This document shows, one piece after another, positions 15,968 to 24,760 of a stretch of 64,000 nucleotides of DNA. The notes under the pieces were generated by a model. The model saw only the letters and a program-made list of their open reading frames with translations. It ran no database searches and was not told the origin of the DNA. Position 1 is the first letter of the stretch, and each line of letters starts with the position of its first letter. The stretch is from NCBI GenBank assembly GCA_044508835.1, contig JBIQHD010000009.1, positions 62,001-126,000 of the forward strand, in the 5' to 3' direction. The position numbers and the translations under genes were made by a program. This stretch comes from JAKFDI01 sp044508835. Its GTDB lineage: Bacteria > Pseudomonadota > Gammaproteobacteria > Burkholderiales > Burkholderiaceae_C.

Positions 15968-16242
15968 TCGATCACCTCCCCGCGCAGCAGGAACTTCGCC
16001 ATGGCCGCCGAGCTGACGAAGCCGAACAGGGCGATCAGCAGCGCCGCCTCGAAGTACATGCTGCTCGCGAAGCGGATGCCGAGCACCAGCATGGCCAGCA
16101 TGGCGTTGATGTAGAGGAAGTCGAGCGCCAGCACCCGGTCCTGGGCGGTCGGCCCGCGCAGCAGGCGCACGAGCGTGAGGCCCATGCCGAGCGCATAGCA
16201 GAACAGCGTGAAGACGATCGCGCCCAGCAGCATGGCGCTCAT
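15964..16242 (-). CDS. mrpF: Mrp-type Na+/H+ antiporter subunit F
   Basis: A 92-residue protein with three membrane helices. The central GPTAQDRVLALDFLYINAM segment is typical of MrpF/MnhF, with the conserved Asp-Arg pair. It lies between mrpE and mrpG in the standard order, with a gap of about 30 bases after mrpE and a four-base overlap with mrpG. Confidence 0.94.
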   Translation of the reverse strand: MSAMLLGAIVFTLFCYALGMGLTLVRLLRGPTAQDRVLALDFLYINAMLAMLVLGIRFASSMYFEAALLIALFGFVSSAAMAKFLLRGEVIE

Positions 16243-16273
16243 GTGCGGCTCCCCGCGCCGCGCGTGCGTGGCG

Positions 16274-16765
16274 TCATTCGAAGATCTCCTTCAGCGGCCG
16301 CTCGTAGCGCGCCTTGAAGTACGCGATGAACTCGGCCTCGTCGGTCAGGTTCCAGACGTGCAGCAGCAGCGCGCTGCGGTCGAAGGCCAGCTCCGACCAC
16401 ACGGTGCCTGGCACGACGGTGGTGATGGTGGCGAGCGACGCGAGCGCGGCCGGGTCGCGCAGTTCGAGCGGGATGCGCACGAAGCGGCTGTTGGGCGCGT
16501 GCCGGTCCATGCGCAGCACGTCGCCGCCGACTTCCAGCGCCGACAGCACCACGTCCCAGCCGACGGTGAAGATCAGCCGCACCAGCACCACCGGCCGGCG
16601 CATGCGCACCGGCCGCGGGCGCAGCGAGGCGGTGAGCAGCGGGATCGCGATGCCGACGGCGAGGCCGAACAGCACGTGGCCGGGCGACAGCGATTCGTGC
16701 AGCACCAGCCACAGCGCCCACAGGGACGCCGACAGCAGCGGCGCGGGCAGCAGCCGGCGGATCAC
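16274..16765 (-). CDS. mrpE: Mrp-type Na+/H+ antiporter subunit E
   Basis: A 163-residue protein with two to three N-terminal membrane helices and a cytoplasmic tail. The late segment TITTVVPGTVWSEL is a recognisable MrpE element, where family members have a T-PGT motif. The GTG start overlaps the mrpD stop (GTGA). It is required for assembly of the antiporter complex in characterised systems. Confidence 0.93.
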   Translation of the reverse strand: MIRRLLPAPLLSASLWALWLVLHESLSPGHVLFGLAVGIAIPLLTASLRPRPVRMRRPVVLVRLIFTVGWDVVLSALEVGGDVLRMDRHAPNSRFVRIPLELRDPAALASLATITTVVPGTVWSELAFDRSALLLHVWNLTDEAEFIAYFKARYERPLKEIFE

Positions 16766-18477
16766 CGGATGCCTCCTTCGACCGGCACGCGCTGCGGCGA
16801 CGCCGGCGCCTGCACGGGGCGCGCCGACATCACCGTGGCGATGTACTGCGTCGGCCGGTGCAGCGCCTCGGCCGCGGCGCGCGTGTAGTGCATCACCGGC
16901 TCGGCGCGCACCGTCAGCGCGATGCAGGCGCCCACGAGCGCGGCCACCGGCAGGCACTCGATGATGCGCAGGCGCGGCACGGGGCGGTCCTGCGGCGCCC
17001 AGAAGAAGCGGATGCCCGCGCGCACGAGCGCCAGCATCGCCGCCAGCCCCGAAACGATGAGCAGCACGAACAGCGCCCAGGCCGCCGCCGTCATCGGCGC
17101 CGCGGCCGACGGGCCGCCCAGGCCCATGGGGTCGAGCAGCGCCGAGAGGATGCCCAGCTTGCCGATGAAGCCCGCCAGCGGCGGCAGGCCGGCGATCAGC
17201 AGCGTGCAGGCGATGAAGCTCAGGCCGAGGAAGGCCATGGCCGCCGGGATGGCCTTGCCGATCAGCGCCTCCTGGTCGTCGTCGAGGTTCGTGCCTTCGG
17301 GATGCGCCAGCAGTTCGACGGCGAACGGCGCGGCGTCGCCCTCGTCGTCGGGCAGGCGCACCTCCTCCTCGATCTGGCGCGAACGCTCGATCAGCTCGTT
17401 GAGCAGGAAGAGCGCGGCCAGCGCGAGGCTGGAGCTCAGCAGGTAGAACATCGCGCCGGCCGTGAGCGCCGCCTGCCCGAAGCCGATGGCCGCGAGCAGC
17501 GTGCCCGACGACACGATGATGGAGAAGCCCGCGAGCCGCCCGAGATGCTGCGACGCCATCACGCCGATCGCCCCGAAGACCAGCGTGGCGAGGCCGCCGG
17601 CCACCAGCGCCTCGCCGCCGAAGAAGGCCGACGCGCCGGCGCCGCCGGAGAACAGCAGCGTCCACAGCCGCAGCACGGCGTACACGCCCACCTTGGTCAT
17701 CAGCGCGAACAGCGCGGCCACCGGCGCGCCGGCCGCGGCATAGGCCGGCGCGAGCCAGAAGTTGAGCGGCCACATCGCCGCCTTGGTGAGGAAGGCGATG
17801 GCGAGGATGGCGGCGCCGGCATGCATCAGCCCGCGGTTCGCTTCCTCCACCAGCGGGATCTTCTGCGCCAGGTCGGCCATGTTCAGCGTGCCGGTGGCGC
17901 CATAGAGCACCGCCACGCCGATCAGGAACAGCGACGAGGCCAGCAGGTTCACCGCGATGTAGTGCAGCCCGGCGCTCACCCGCGCACGCCCCGAGCCGTG
18001 CAGCAGCAGGCCGTAGGAGGCGGCCAGCAGCACCTCGAAGAAGACGAAGAGGTTGAACAGGTCGGCGGTGAGGAAGGCGCCGTTCAGGCCCATCAGCTGG
18101 ATCTGGAACAGCGGGTGGAAGTGGATGCCGGCTCGGTCCCAGCGGGCCACGGCGAACAGCACCGAGGCCAACCCGACCGACGACGAGAGCACCAGCATCA
18201 GCGCCGACAGCCGGTCGACGGCGAGCACGATGCCGAAGGGCACTTCCCAGTTGGAGGGCAGGTACACGCCGACGGCGCCGGCCGCGTCGTGCGCGTCGAC
18301 CCACGCCAGCAGCGCGATCGACACGGCCAGGCCGATCGCGCACGACGACACGTTGATGACCGCCTTCCACGCGCGCCGGGGCTCGCTGAGCAGCAGCATC
18401 AGCGCCGCCGAGAGCAGCGGCAGCAGGATCGGGATCACGATCAGGTCCGGCACGAAGGCCTGCAGCGCGGCCGTCAC
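16762..18477 (-). CDS. mrpD: Mrp-type Na+/H+ antiporter subunit D
   Basis: A 571-residue, NuoN/NuoM-like proton-translocating subunit with about 14 membrane helices. Typical elements include FNLFVFFEVLLAASYGLL with the conserved Glu of helix 5 and the lysine-bearing FLTKAAMWPLNFWLAPAYA in helix 7. A charged insert of about 30 residues near the middle (IEEEVRLPDDEGDAAP and following) is longer than usual and probably forms a cytoplasmic loop. The GTG start is at the overlap with the mrpC stop. Confidence 0.94.
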   Translation of the reverse strand: MTAALQAFVPDLIVIPILLPLLSAALMLLLSEPRRAWKAVINVSSCAIGLAVSIALLAWVDAHDAAGAVGVYLPSNWEVPFGIVLAVDRLSALMLVLSSSVGLASVLFAVARWDRAGIHFHPLFQIQLMGLNGAFLTADLFNLFVFFEVLLAASYGLLLHGSGRARVSAGLHYIAVNLLASSLFLIGVAVLYGATGTLNMADLAQKIPLVEEANRGLMHAGAAILAIAFLTKAAMWPLNFWLAPAYAAAGAPVAALFALMTKVGVYAVLRLWTLLFSGGAGASAFFGGEALVAGGLATLVFGAIGVMASQHLGRLAGFSIIVSSGTLLAAIGFGQAALTAGAMFYLLSSSLALAALFLLNELIERSRQIEEEVRLPDDEGDAAPFAVELLAHPEGTNLDDDQEALIGKAIPAAMAFLGLSFIACTLLIAGLPPLAGFIGKLGILSALLDPMGLGGPSAAAPMTAAAWALFVLLIVSGLAAMLALVRAGIRFFWAPQDRPVPRLRIIECLPVAALVGACIALTVRAEPVMHYTRAAAEALHRPTQYIATVMSARPVQAPASPQRVPVEGGIR

Positions 18478-18818
18478 GGCGCCTCCTCCTCGCCGTCCAC
18501 GTGGTCGGTGCCGGTGAAGCCGCGCGAGGCGAGCAGCACCACGAGGAAGAGCGCCGTCATGGCGAAGCCGATGACGATGGCCGTGAGCACCAGCGCCTGC
18601 GGCATCGGGTCGGTGTAGTGCGCCAGGTCCGGCGGCACGCCGGGCGCGATGATGGGCTCGCGGTCCATCGACAGGCTGCCCATGCTGAAGATGAACAGGT
18701 TCACCGCGTACGACAGCAGCGACAGGCCCATGATCACCTGGAAGGTGCGCGGGCGCAGGATGAGCCACACGCCCGAGGCGCACAGCACGCCGATGGCCAG
18801 CGCGATCACGGCTTCCAT
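18474..18818 (-). CDS. mrpC: Mrp-type Na+/H+ antiporter subunit C
   Basis: A 114-residue, NuoK-like protein with three membrane helices. VIMGLSLLSYAVNLFIFSMG is the conserved second helix, and DPMPQALVLTAIVIGFA is the strongest MrpC marker. The ATG overlaps the mrpA stop by one base (TGATG) and the stop overlaps the mrpD start. Confidence 0.95.
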   Translation of the reverse strand: MEAVIALAIGVLCASGVWLILRPRTFQVIMGLSLLSYAVNLFIFSMGSLSMDREPIIAPGVPPDLAHYTDPMPQALVLTAIVIGFAMTALFLVVLLASRGFTGTDHVDGEEEAP

Positions 18819-21718
18819 CAGGCCGCTCCCTTCTCGGGGGCCGCCTTGCGCCGCGCGCGCACCGACTGGTGGGCGAGCGCCGTGAGGATCAGCAGCGTCG
18901 CGCCGACGACGACGGCGAACACGCCCGCGTCGAAGAAGGTGGCGGTGGGCAGGTGCACCTCGCCGACCAGCGGCAGCGCGCCGTGGGCCGTGTGCGTGGT
19001 GAGGAACGGGTAGCCGAAGAACAGCGCGCCGAGCCCCGTGCCGGCGGCCAGCAGCAGCCCGACGGCCACCCAGCGGCGCGGGTTCAGGTCGATGTGCGCC
19101 TCGGCCCACTGGGTGCCGGCCACCATGTACTGCACGGTCAGGCCGATCGCCACCACCAGGCCGGCGACGAAGCCGCCGCCCGGCTCGTTGTGCCCGCGCA
19201 GGAACAGGTAGATGGCGATCACGTAGGCGATCGGCAGCACCAGGCGCGCGAGCACGGCGGGCACCATCATGTAGCCGAGCGCCGAATCCACCGCCGTGCG
19301 CGGGTTGACGAGGTCGGTGACGAGGTCGGTGGGCAGGTCGCGCTGCTGCGTCGGCGGCTCGACGCTCTCCTGCGGCGGGCGGAAGCGCCGCAGCAGCGCG
19401 AAGATCGTCAGGCCCACGGCGCCGAGCACGGTGATCTCGCCCAGCGTGTCGAAACTGCGGAAGTCGACCAGCATCACGTTGACGACGTTGCTGCCGCCGC
19501 CCTCGGGCAGCGCGCGGCTCAGGAAGAAGGGCGAGATGCTCTGCGGCGCCGTGCGCGTGAGCATGGCGTAGGACAGCACGGCCAGGCCCGTGCCGACCAC
19601 CGCCGCGAGGATGAAGTCGCGCACGCGCCGCACGCGGGCACGCACCGTGGCCAGGTCGCGCGCATAGACCTCGATGCGCTTGGGCAGCCAGCGCAGGCCG
19701 AGGAGGAAGAGCACGGTGGTCACCACCTCCACCGTCAGCTGGGTCAGCGCCAGGTCGGGCGCCGAGAACCACACGAAGCTCAGCGCCGTGGAGATGCCGG
19801 CCACCGACATCATCGTGAGGGCCGCGAGCCGGTGGTACTTGGCCTGGGCCGCCGCGGCGATGGCGCAGGCCATGCCGATGAGCCAGAACATCACGAACTC
19901 GGGCGAGGCCGGCACGCGCGTGCGGTCGCCCCAGCTCACGCCGGTGGCCCACAGCGGCGCCGCGCCGGCCAGGAAGCCGAGCACGATCAGCGCGAGCATC
20001 TGCGGCTGCAGCCGCCGGGTGCCGAACAGGCGCAGCCCCGCGCGCGCCGCGAGGTCGAGCCGCGCGAAGGCGGCGACGAACAGGCGCTGGCCGTCGAAGT
20101 GGCGGATCACCGGCGCCCGCTCGAGCTGCCCGCGGCGCAGCGCGCGGCGCAGCAGCAGGTAGCCGAGCACGCCGCCGGCCATCGCCACCAGGCTCATCAC
20201 CAGCGGCGCGTTGAAGCCGTGCCACACCGCCAGCGTGTAGGCCGGCAGCTGGCCGCCCACCACCGGGCGCGCGGCGGCGGCCAGCGCGGGGCCGATGGAG
20301 ACCATCGGCGCCACGCCGATGACGATGCAGCACAGCACCAGCAGCTCGATCGGCACGCGCATCCAGCGCGCGGGCTCGTGCGGCGCGCGCGGCAGGTCGG
20401 TGGCGACGGGGCCGAAGAACACGTCGTAGCCGAAGCGCAGCGAATACACCACGCCGAACACGCCGGCCAGCGTGGCGACCAGCGGCAGCGCCCACTCCAC
20501 CCACGGCAGCGACTCCATGTAGACCGTCTCGGCGAAGAACATCTCCTTCGAGAGGAAGCCGTTGAGCAGCGGCACCCCGGCCATGGCGCCGCTGGCCACC
20601 ATCGCCAGCGTGCCGGTGATCGGCATGGCCTTGTAGAGGCCGCTCAGGCGGCAGATGTCGCGCGTGCCGGTCTCGTGGTCGATGATGCCGGCGGCCATGA
20701 ACAGCGAGGCCTTGAAGGCCGCGTGGTTCATGATGTGAAAGACCGCCGCCACGGCGGCGACCTGGCTGTCCAGCCCGAGCAGCAGCGTGATGAGGCCGAG
20801 GTGGCTGATGGTGGAATAGGCGAGCAGCCCCTTCAGGTCGTGCTGGAACATCGCCGCATAGGCGCCCAGCAGCAGCGTGCAGGCGCCGGCGCCGCCGACG
20901 ATCCAGAACCACTGCTCGGTGCCCGCCATCGCCGGCCACAGCCGCGCCAGCAGGAAGACGCCGGCCTTCACCATCGTCGCCGAGTGCAGGTAGGCCGACA
21001 CCGGCGTGGGCGCGGCCATCGCCCGCGGCAGCCAGAAGTGGAAGGGGAACTGCGCGCTCTTGGTGAGCGCGCCCAGCAGCACCAGCACCAGCGTGGGCGT
21101 GTACAGCGCGTGGTCGCGGATCAGGTCGCCGGCGCCCAGCACGGCGTCGAGCTCGTAGCTGCCGACGATGTGGCCGATCAGCAGCACGCCCGCCAGCAGG
21201 CACAGCCCGCCGGTGCCGGTGACGGTGAGCGCCATGCGCGCGCCGCGGCGGGCGTCGGCACGGTGGTGCCAGTAGCCGATGAGCAGGAAGGAGAACAGGC
21301 TCGTCAGCTCCCAGAACACCACCATCTGGACCAGGTTGCCCGAGAGCACCACGCCCAGCATCGCGCCCATGAAGGCGAGGAAGAACGAGAAGAAGCGCGG
21401 CACCGGATCGGCCGGCGACATGTAGTAGCGCGCGTACAGCGACACCAGCACGCCGATGACGGTGACCAGCATGCCGAACATCCAGGCGAAGCCGTCGACG
21501 CGGATCAGCAGGTCGAGCCCGAGGCTGGGCAGCCACTCGATGCGCTCGCTGAGCATGCCGCCCTCGCGCACCTCGGGAAACAGCCACGCGAGCTGCGCCG
21601 CCCCCGCCAGCGCGACGAGCCCGGACCACACGGCCGCGGCATTGCGTGCGTTCGCGGGCAGCAGCGCGGCGACCAGGCTGCCGAGGAACGGCACGGCAAT
21701 CAACAGGCTCAGGGGCAT
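18818..21718 (-). CDS. mrpA: Mrp-type Na+/H+ antiporter subunit A fused to subunit B
   Basis: A 966-residue membrane protein. Residues 1 to about 780 are NuoL-like MrpA, with MVVFWELTSLFSFLLIGYW (conserved Glu) and TKSAQFPFHFWLPRAMAAPTPVSAYLHSA split over the helix 7-8 lysine region. The C-terminal part from about residue 810 (RLVLPIAYVIAIYLFLRGHNEPGGGF) is a MrpB domain. A-B fusion is known in many proteobacteria, so no separate mrpB is expected. It is the first gene of the six-gene operon, with a TAGACT hexamer close before the ATG as a weak promoter candidate. The divergent neighbour is aroQ. Confidence 0.94.
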   Translation of the reverse strand: MPLSLLIAVPFLGSLVAALLPANARNAAAVWSGLVALAGAAQLAWLFPEVREGGMLSERIEWLPSLGLDLLIRVDGFAWMFGMLVTVIGVLVSLYARYYMSPADPVPRFFSFFLAFMGAMLGVVLSGNLVQMVVFWELTSLFSFLLIGYWHHRADARRGARMALTVTGTGGLCLLAGVLLIGHIVGSYELDAVLGAGDLIRDHALYTPTLVLVLLGALTKSAQFPFHFWLPRAMAAPTPVSAYLHSATMVKAGVFLLARLWPAMAGTEQWFWIVGGAGACTLLLGAYAAMFQHDLKGLLAYSTISHLGLITLLLGLDSQVAAVAAVFHIMNHAAFKASLFMAAGIIDHETGTRDICRLSGLYKAMPITGTLAMVASGAMAGVPLLNGFLSKEMFFAETVYMESLPWVEWALPLVATLAGVFGVVYSLRFGYDVFFGPVATDLPRAPHEPARWMRVPIELLVLCCIVIGVAPMVSIGPALAAAARPVVGGQLPAYTLAVWHGFNAPLVMSLVAMAGGVLGYLLLRRALRRGQLERAPVIRHFDGQRLFVAAFARLDLAARAGLRLFGTRRLQPQMLALIVLGFLAGAAPLWATGVSWGDRTRVPASPEFVMFWLIGMACAIAAAAQAKYHRLAALTMMSVAGISTALSFVWFSAPDLALTQLTVEVVTTVLFLLGLRWLPKRIEVYARDLATVRARVRRVRDFILAAVVGTGLAVLSYAMLTRTAPQSISPFFLSRALPEGGGSNVVNVMLVDFRSFDTLGEITVLGAVGLTIFALLRRFRPPQESVEPPTQQRDLPTDLVTDLVNPRTAVDSALGYMMVPAVLARLVLPIAYVIAIYLFLRGHNEPGGGFVAGLVVAIGLTVQYMVAGTQWAEAHIDLNPRRWVAVGLLLAAGTGLGALFFGYPFLTTHTAHGALPLVGEVHLPTATFFDAGVFAVVVGATLLILTALAHQSVRARRKAAPEKGAA

Positions 21719-21829
21719 GCGGCGAGTCTAGCGGCCGGCCTGCCGCGGCTGCAGCGGGCCGCGCGGGAGCGGGACGCGTTGTTTACAGTGCGGGCTCCCG
21801 CCCGCCCCGCCACGATGCCCGCCCCCGCC

Positions 21830-22267
21830 ATGAAGATCCTGCTGCTGAACGGCCCCAACCTCAACCTGCTCGGCACGCGCCAGCCCGAGGTCTACGGGGC
21901 GACCACGCTGGCCGAGGTGGAGGCGGCGTTCCGCGGCCACGCGGCGACGCTGGGCGCCGAGGCGGCGTGCTTCCAGAGCAACCACGAGGGCGCGCTGGTC
22001 GACCGCGTGCACGCGGCGCGCGCCGACGGCACGGCCGCCATCGTCGTCAACGCCGGCGCCTACACGCACACCAGCATCGCGCTGCGCGACGCGCTGGCCG
22101 GCGTGGCGATCCCGTTCATCGAGGTGCACATCAGCAACGTGTACCGGCGCGAGCCCTTCCGCCACCACTCCTACCTGTCGGACATCGCCGACGGCGTGAT
22201 CGTGGGCGTGGGCGTCAGCGGCTACCGGCTGGCGCTGGAAGCCGCGGTCGAGCGCGCGAAGCGCTAG
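21830..22267 (+). CDS. aroQ: type II 3-dehydroquinate dehydratase
   Basis: A 145-residue enzyme of the shikimate pathway that converts 3-dehydroquinate to 3-dehydroshikimate. Characteristic elements are ILLLNGPNLNLLGTRQPEVYG with the catalytic Tyr-bearing loop, SNHEGALVD, VNAGAYTHTSIALRDAL and the HISNVYRREPFRHHSY segment with the catalytic His. An ATG 15 bases upstream gives a 150-residue version, and neither start has a clear ribosome binding site. A TACAGT at 21785-21790 is a weak -10 candidate. Confidence 0.95.
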   Translation: MKILLLNGPNLNLLGTRQPEVYGATTLAEVEAAFRGHAATLGAEAACFQSNHEGALVDRVHAARADGTAAIVVNAGAYTHTSIALRDALAGVAIPFIEVHISNVYRREPFRHHSYLSDIADGVIVGVGVSGYRLALEAAVERAKR

Positions 22268-22277
22268 GATGAAGCGA

Positions 22278-22350
22278 TCCCCACGCTCGCTGCGTTCGCG
22301 GCCCCCCGAGGGGGCGCGTCAGTGGCTTCGGGCGGCCGGGCGCCACTGAC
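22278..22350. repeat. Burkholderiales-type intergenic palindromic element
   Basis: It contains a CCCCC/GGGGG hairpin (22301-22315) and then a 9-bp inverted repeat GTCAGTGGC...GCCACTGAC (22318-22350) whose last base touches the ATG of the following gene. The layout resembles the longer element at 25826-25975, which also pairs a C-run/G-run hairpin with longer palindromes. Confidence 0.6.
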
Positions 22351-23184
22351 ATGCCCCGCTTCGCCGCCAACCTCTCCCTGATGTACGGGGAACACGCGTT
22401 CCTCGACCGCTTCGCCGCCGCGGCGGCCGACGGCTTCGACGCGGTGGAGTTCCTCTTCCCCTACGAGCACGCGCCCGCGGACATCGCCGCCGCGCTGCGG
22501 CGCCACGGGCTGACGCAGGCGCTGTTCAACCTGCCGCCGGGCGACATGGACGCCGGCGAGCGCGGCCTGGCGGCCCTGCCGGGGCGCGAGGCGCAGTTCG
22601 CCGCCTCGCTGGAGCAGGCCCTGCCCCATGCGCAGGCCACCGGCTGCCGGCGGCTGCACGCGATGGCCGGCGTCGCCGCGCCCGGCGCCGACCGCGCCGC
22701 CATGCACGCGACCTACGTCGCCAACCTGCGCCGCGCCGCGGCCCGCGTGGCGCCGCTGGGCATCACGCTGCTGATCGAGCCCATCAACACCCGCGACATG
22801 CCCGGCTACTTCCTCACCCGGCAGGCCGAGGCGCATGCGGTCGTGGCCGAGGTCGGCGCGCCCAACCTCGCGGTGCAGATGGACCTGTACCACTGCCAGA
22901 TCACCGAGGGCGACCTGGCGGCGAAGCTGCGGCTGTTCGTCGGCGGCGCCGGCTCGCGCGTCGGCCACGTCCAGATCGCCGGCGTGCCCGGGCGCCACGA
23001 GCCGGACGACGGCGAGGTGCACTACCCCTTCCTCTTCGACCTGCTCGACGAGCTCGGCTACGAGGGCTTCGTGGGCTGCGAGTACCGCCCGCGCGCGGGC
23101 ACCTCGGCCGGCCTCGGCTGGCTGCGGCGCCGGCGCGGGGCGCAGGCCCCGCCGGGCCGCCCGGGCGAGGGCCGCGCCCTATAA
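22351..23184 (+). CDS. hyi: hydroxypyruvate isomerase family TIM-barrel protein
   Basis: A 277-residue xylose-isomerase-like TIM barrel. It starts MPRFAANLSLMYGE, a Hyi signature, and has LLIEPINTRDMPGYF with the metal-binding Glu, the VQMDLYHCQ strand with Asp/His ligands, and GCEYRPRAGT with the second catalytic Glu at the barrel end. It interconverts hydroxypyruvate and tartronate semialdehyde or related keto-sugar acids. No ribosome binding site is visible because a palindrome ends directly at the ATG. The C-terminal tail is Arg/Gly-rich and longer than usual. Confidence 0.85.
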   Translation: MPRFAANLSLMYGEHAFLDRFAAAAADGFDAVEFLFPYEHAPADIAAALRRHGLTQALFNLPPGDMDAGERGLAALPGREAQFAASLEQALPHAQATGCRRLHAMAGVAAPGADRAAMHATYVANLRRAAARVAPLGITLLIEPINTRDMPGYFLTRQAEAHAVVAEVGAPNLAVQMDLYHCQITEGDLAAKLRLFVGGAGSRVGHVQIAGVPGRHEPDDGEVHYPFLFDLLDELGYEGFVGCEYRPRAGTSAGLGWLRRRRGAQAPPGRPGEGRAL

Positions 23185-23185
23185 T
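23180..23185 (+). promoter_or_regulatory. consensus -10 hexamer TATAAT overlapping the hyi stop codon
   Basis: A perfect TATAAT includes the TAA stop of the preceding gene. It lies about 115 bases ahead of the cytochrome c start and is the best -10 match in this GC-rich stretch. No TTGACA-like -35 is seen upstream. Confidence 0.45.
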
Positions 23186-23299
23186 CGACAGGTTTTGCGT
23201 GGCGCGCTTCGCGTGCCGCACGCCCAAGGATTTTTGCGCGGCGCTCCACGCACCGCGTGTGCGTTCCGTTCGCACCTCTTCCCGCCGTCAAGGACTGTT

Positions 23300-24181
23300 A
23301 TGAGCGACCCCAAAAGCACCCATGAAGAAGGGCCACACGAAGGCCCCATCAAGACGCCCAAGCAACTGGTGCTGGCGGTGTTCTTCGCCACCGTCGTGCC
23401 GATCGTGGTCATCATCCTGCTGGCGACCTTCGTCTCCAGCGGCTCGCGCGACGCGGCCGGCAGCGACGCGATGAGCGAGCAGGCCGTGGCGGCCCGCCTG
23501 CAGCCGGTGGGCGCCGTCGAGGTGCGCGACCCGACCGACACCGCCTCGCTCAAGACCGGCGAGCAGGTCTACGCCGCGCAGTGCAGCGCGTGCCACGCCG
23601 CGGGCGTGGCCGGCGCGCCGAAGTTCGGCGACACCGCCGCCTGGGCTCCGCGCCTGGCGCAGGGCTTCGAGGCGCTGGTGAACAGCGCGCTCAAGGGCAA
23701 GGGCGCCATGGGCCCGCAAGGCGGCGGCGACTTCAGCGACTTCGAGATCAGCCGCGCCGTCGCCCACATGGCGAACCACAGCGGCGGCAAGTTCGAGGAG
23801 CCCAAGGCCCCGGCCGCCGCCGGCACCACCACCGCTGCTGCGGCACCGGCCGCCGCGCCGGCGCCTGCCGCCCCCGCCCCCGCGAGCGAAGCGCCGGCCC
23901 AGGTGGCGGCCGCGGCGCCGGCCCCCGCGGCCGCGCCCGCTGCTGCGGCGGTGCCGGCGCTCTACACCCAGTCCTGCGCCGTCTGCCACGGCGCCGGCAT
24001 CGCCGGTGCGCCCAAGCTCGGCGACAAGGCGGCCTGGGCGCCGCGCATCGCCGAGGGCATGGACGCGATGGTCGCCATCGCCATCAAGGGCAAGGGCGCC
24101 ATGCCGCCGCGCGGCGGCACCAGCGCCAGCGACGCCGAGATCAAGGAAGTCGTGACCTACATGGCGAACGCCGCGAAGTAA
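23300..24181 (+). CDS. membrane-anchored di-haem cytochrome c (c5-like)
   Basis: The 293-residue protein has a cytoplasmic N-terminus, one membrane anchor (about residues 21-45) and two haem-binding c-type domains: CSACH at 95-99 and CAVCH at 226-230, each followed by GAPK(F/L)GD..AWAPR and a K-G-K-G-A-M methionine-ligand region. The two domains are clear duplicates joined by a Pro/Ala-rich linker of about 50 residues. It should pass electrons in the periplasm to a terminal oxidase or peroxidase. AAGGA precedes the ATG by five bases, and a strong terminator follows. Confidence 0.92.
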   Translation: MSDPKSTHEEGPHEGPIKTPKQLVLAVFFATVVPIVVIILLATFVSSGSRDAAGSDAMSEQAVAARLQPVGAVEVRDPTDTASLKTGEQVYAAQCSACHAAGVAGAPKFGDTAAWAPRLAQGFEALVNSALKGKGAMGPQGGGDFSDFEISRAVAHMANHSGGKFEEPKAPAAAGTTTAAAAPAAAPAPAAPAPASEAPAQVAAAAPAPAAAPAAAAVPALYTQSCAVCHGAGIAGAPKLGDKAAWAPRIAEGMDAMVAIAIKGKGAMPPRGGTSASDAEIKEVVTYMANAAK

Positions 24182-24199
24182 GGCGCCCCTTCCCGTCCG

Positions 24200-24224
24200 G
24201 AGCCGGCCCGCGGGCCGGCTTTTT
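24200..24224 (+). terminator. rho-independent terminator after the cytochrome gene
   Basis: The stem AGCCGGCC/GGCCGGCT with loop CGCG is followed directly by TTTT, about 20 bases after the cytochrome stop. The T-run touches the stop codon of the convergent gene, so the element may serve both directions. Confidence 0.9.
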
Positions 24225-24760
24225 CATGCCCGCGCGGCCGCAGGGCTGAGCCGGTAGCCGAAGCGGGCCGGCAGGTCGGCGAAGGCGGTCTCCACCGGCG
24301 CCCACTCGCCGCGCTCCACGGCGCGCGAGGCGCATTCCATGTCGAGCGTGTGCACGATGCCGAAGCCGGCATCGGTGGCCAGGAAGAGCCGCCCGCCTTC
24401 GTCGATCCACACCGACTCGACCCGCGACGCCGGCCGGCCGGTGTGGCCGTGCACCGCCGTCGCGCCCTGCGCATCGTCCAGGCGCCACACCCAGGGGGCC
24501 GCCTCCAGCTCGGCATAGACGCGCTGCGGCCCGTTCTGGAAGAACCAGCCGCCGGCCTCGTCGGCCAGGTAGTTGCGGGCGATGAACTCGCGCAGCTTGT
24601 CGTGCTCGATGCGGCTGCCCTTGACGGCGGGGAACGCGCCGGCGGCCTGCGCCCGCTCGTCGCGCAGGTACCAGTCGCCGCGGGCATCCAGCCCGAGCCA
24701 GCCGTAGCTGTAGGGCACGTTGGGCCACTTCTTCAGCGCGGCCTTGACGATCTCGTCCAT
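24224..24760 (-). CDS. conserved betaproteobacterial hypothetical protein (DUF2946-like naming)
   Basis: A 178-residue soluble protein beginning MDEIVKAALKKWPNVPYSYGWLGLDARGDWYLRDE. This opening is common in Burkholderiales proteins annotated as a DUF family, which I recall as DUF2946 without being sure of the number. There is no signal peptide, membrane helix or recognisable catalytic motif. The ATG overlaps the stop of the hydrolase gene by one base (TGATG), so the two are probably co-translated. Confidence 0.75.
   Translation of the reverse strand: MDEIVKAALKKWPNVPYSYGWLGLDARGDWYLRDERAQAAGAFPAVKGSRIEHDKLREFIARNYLADEAGGWFFQNGPQRVYAELEAAPWVWRLDDAQGATAVHGHTGRPASRVESVWIDEGGRLFLATDAGFGIVHTLDMECASRAVERGEWAPVETAFADLPARFGYRLSPAAARA

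Noticed and set aside
18869..21800. Plus-strand open frame of more than 1000 codons across mrpA
   Set aside because: It is antisense to a clear MrpA-MrpB protein and has an Arg/Gln/His-rich low-complexity sequence; only its last part coincides with the real aroQ.
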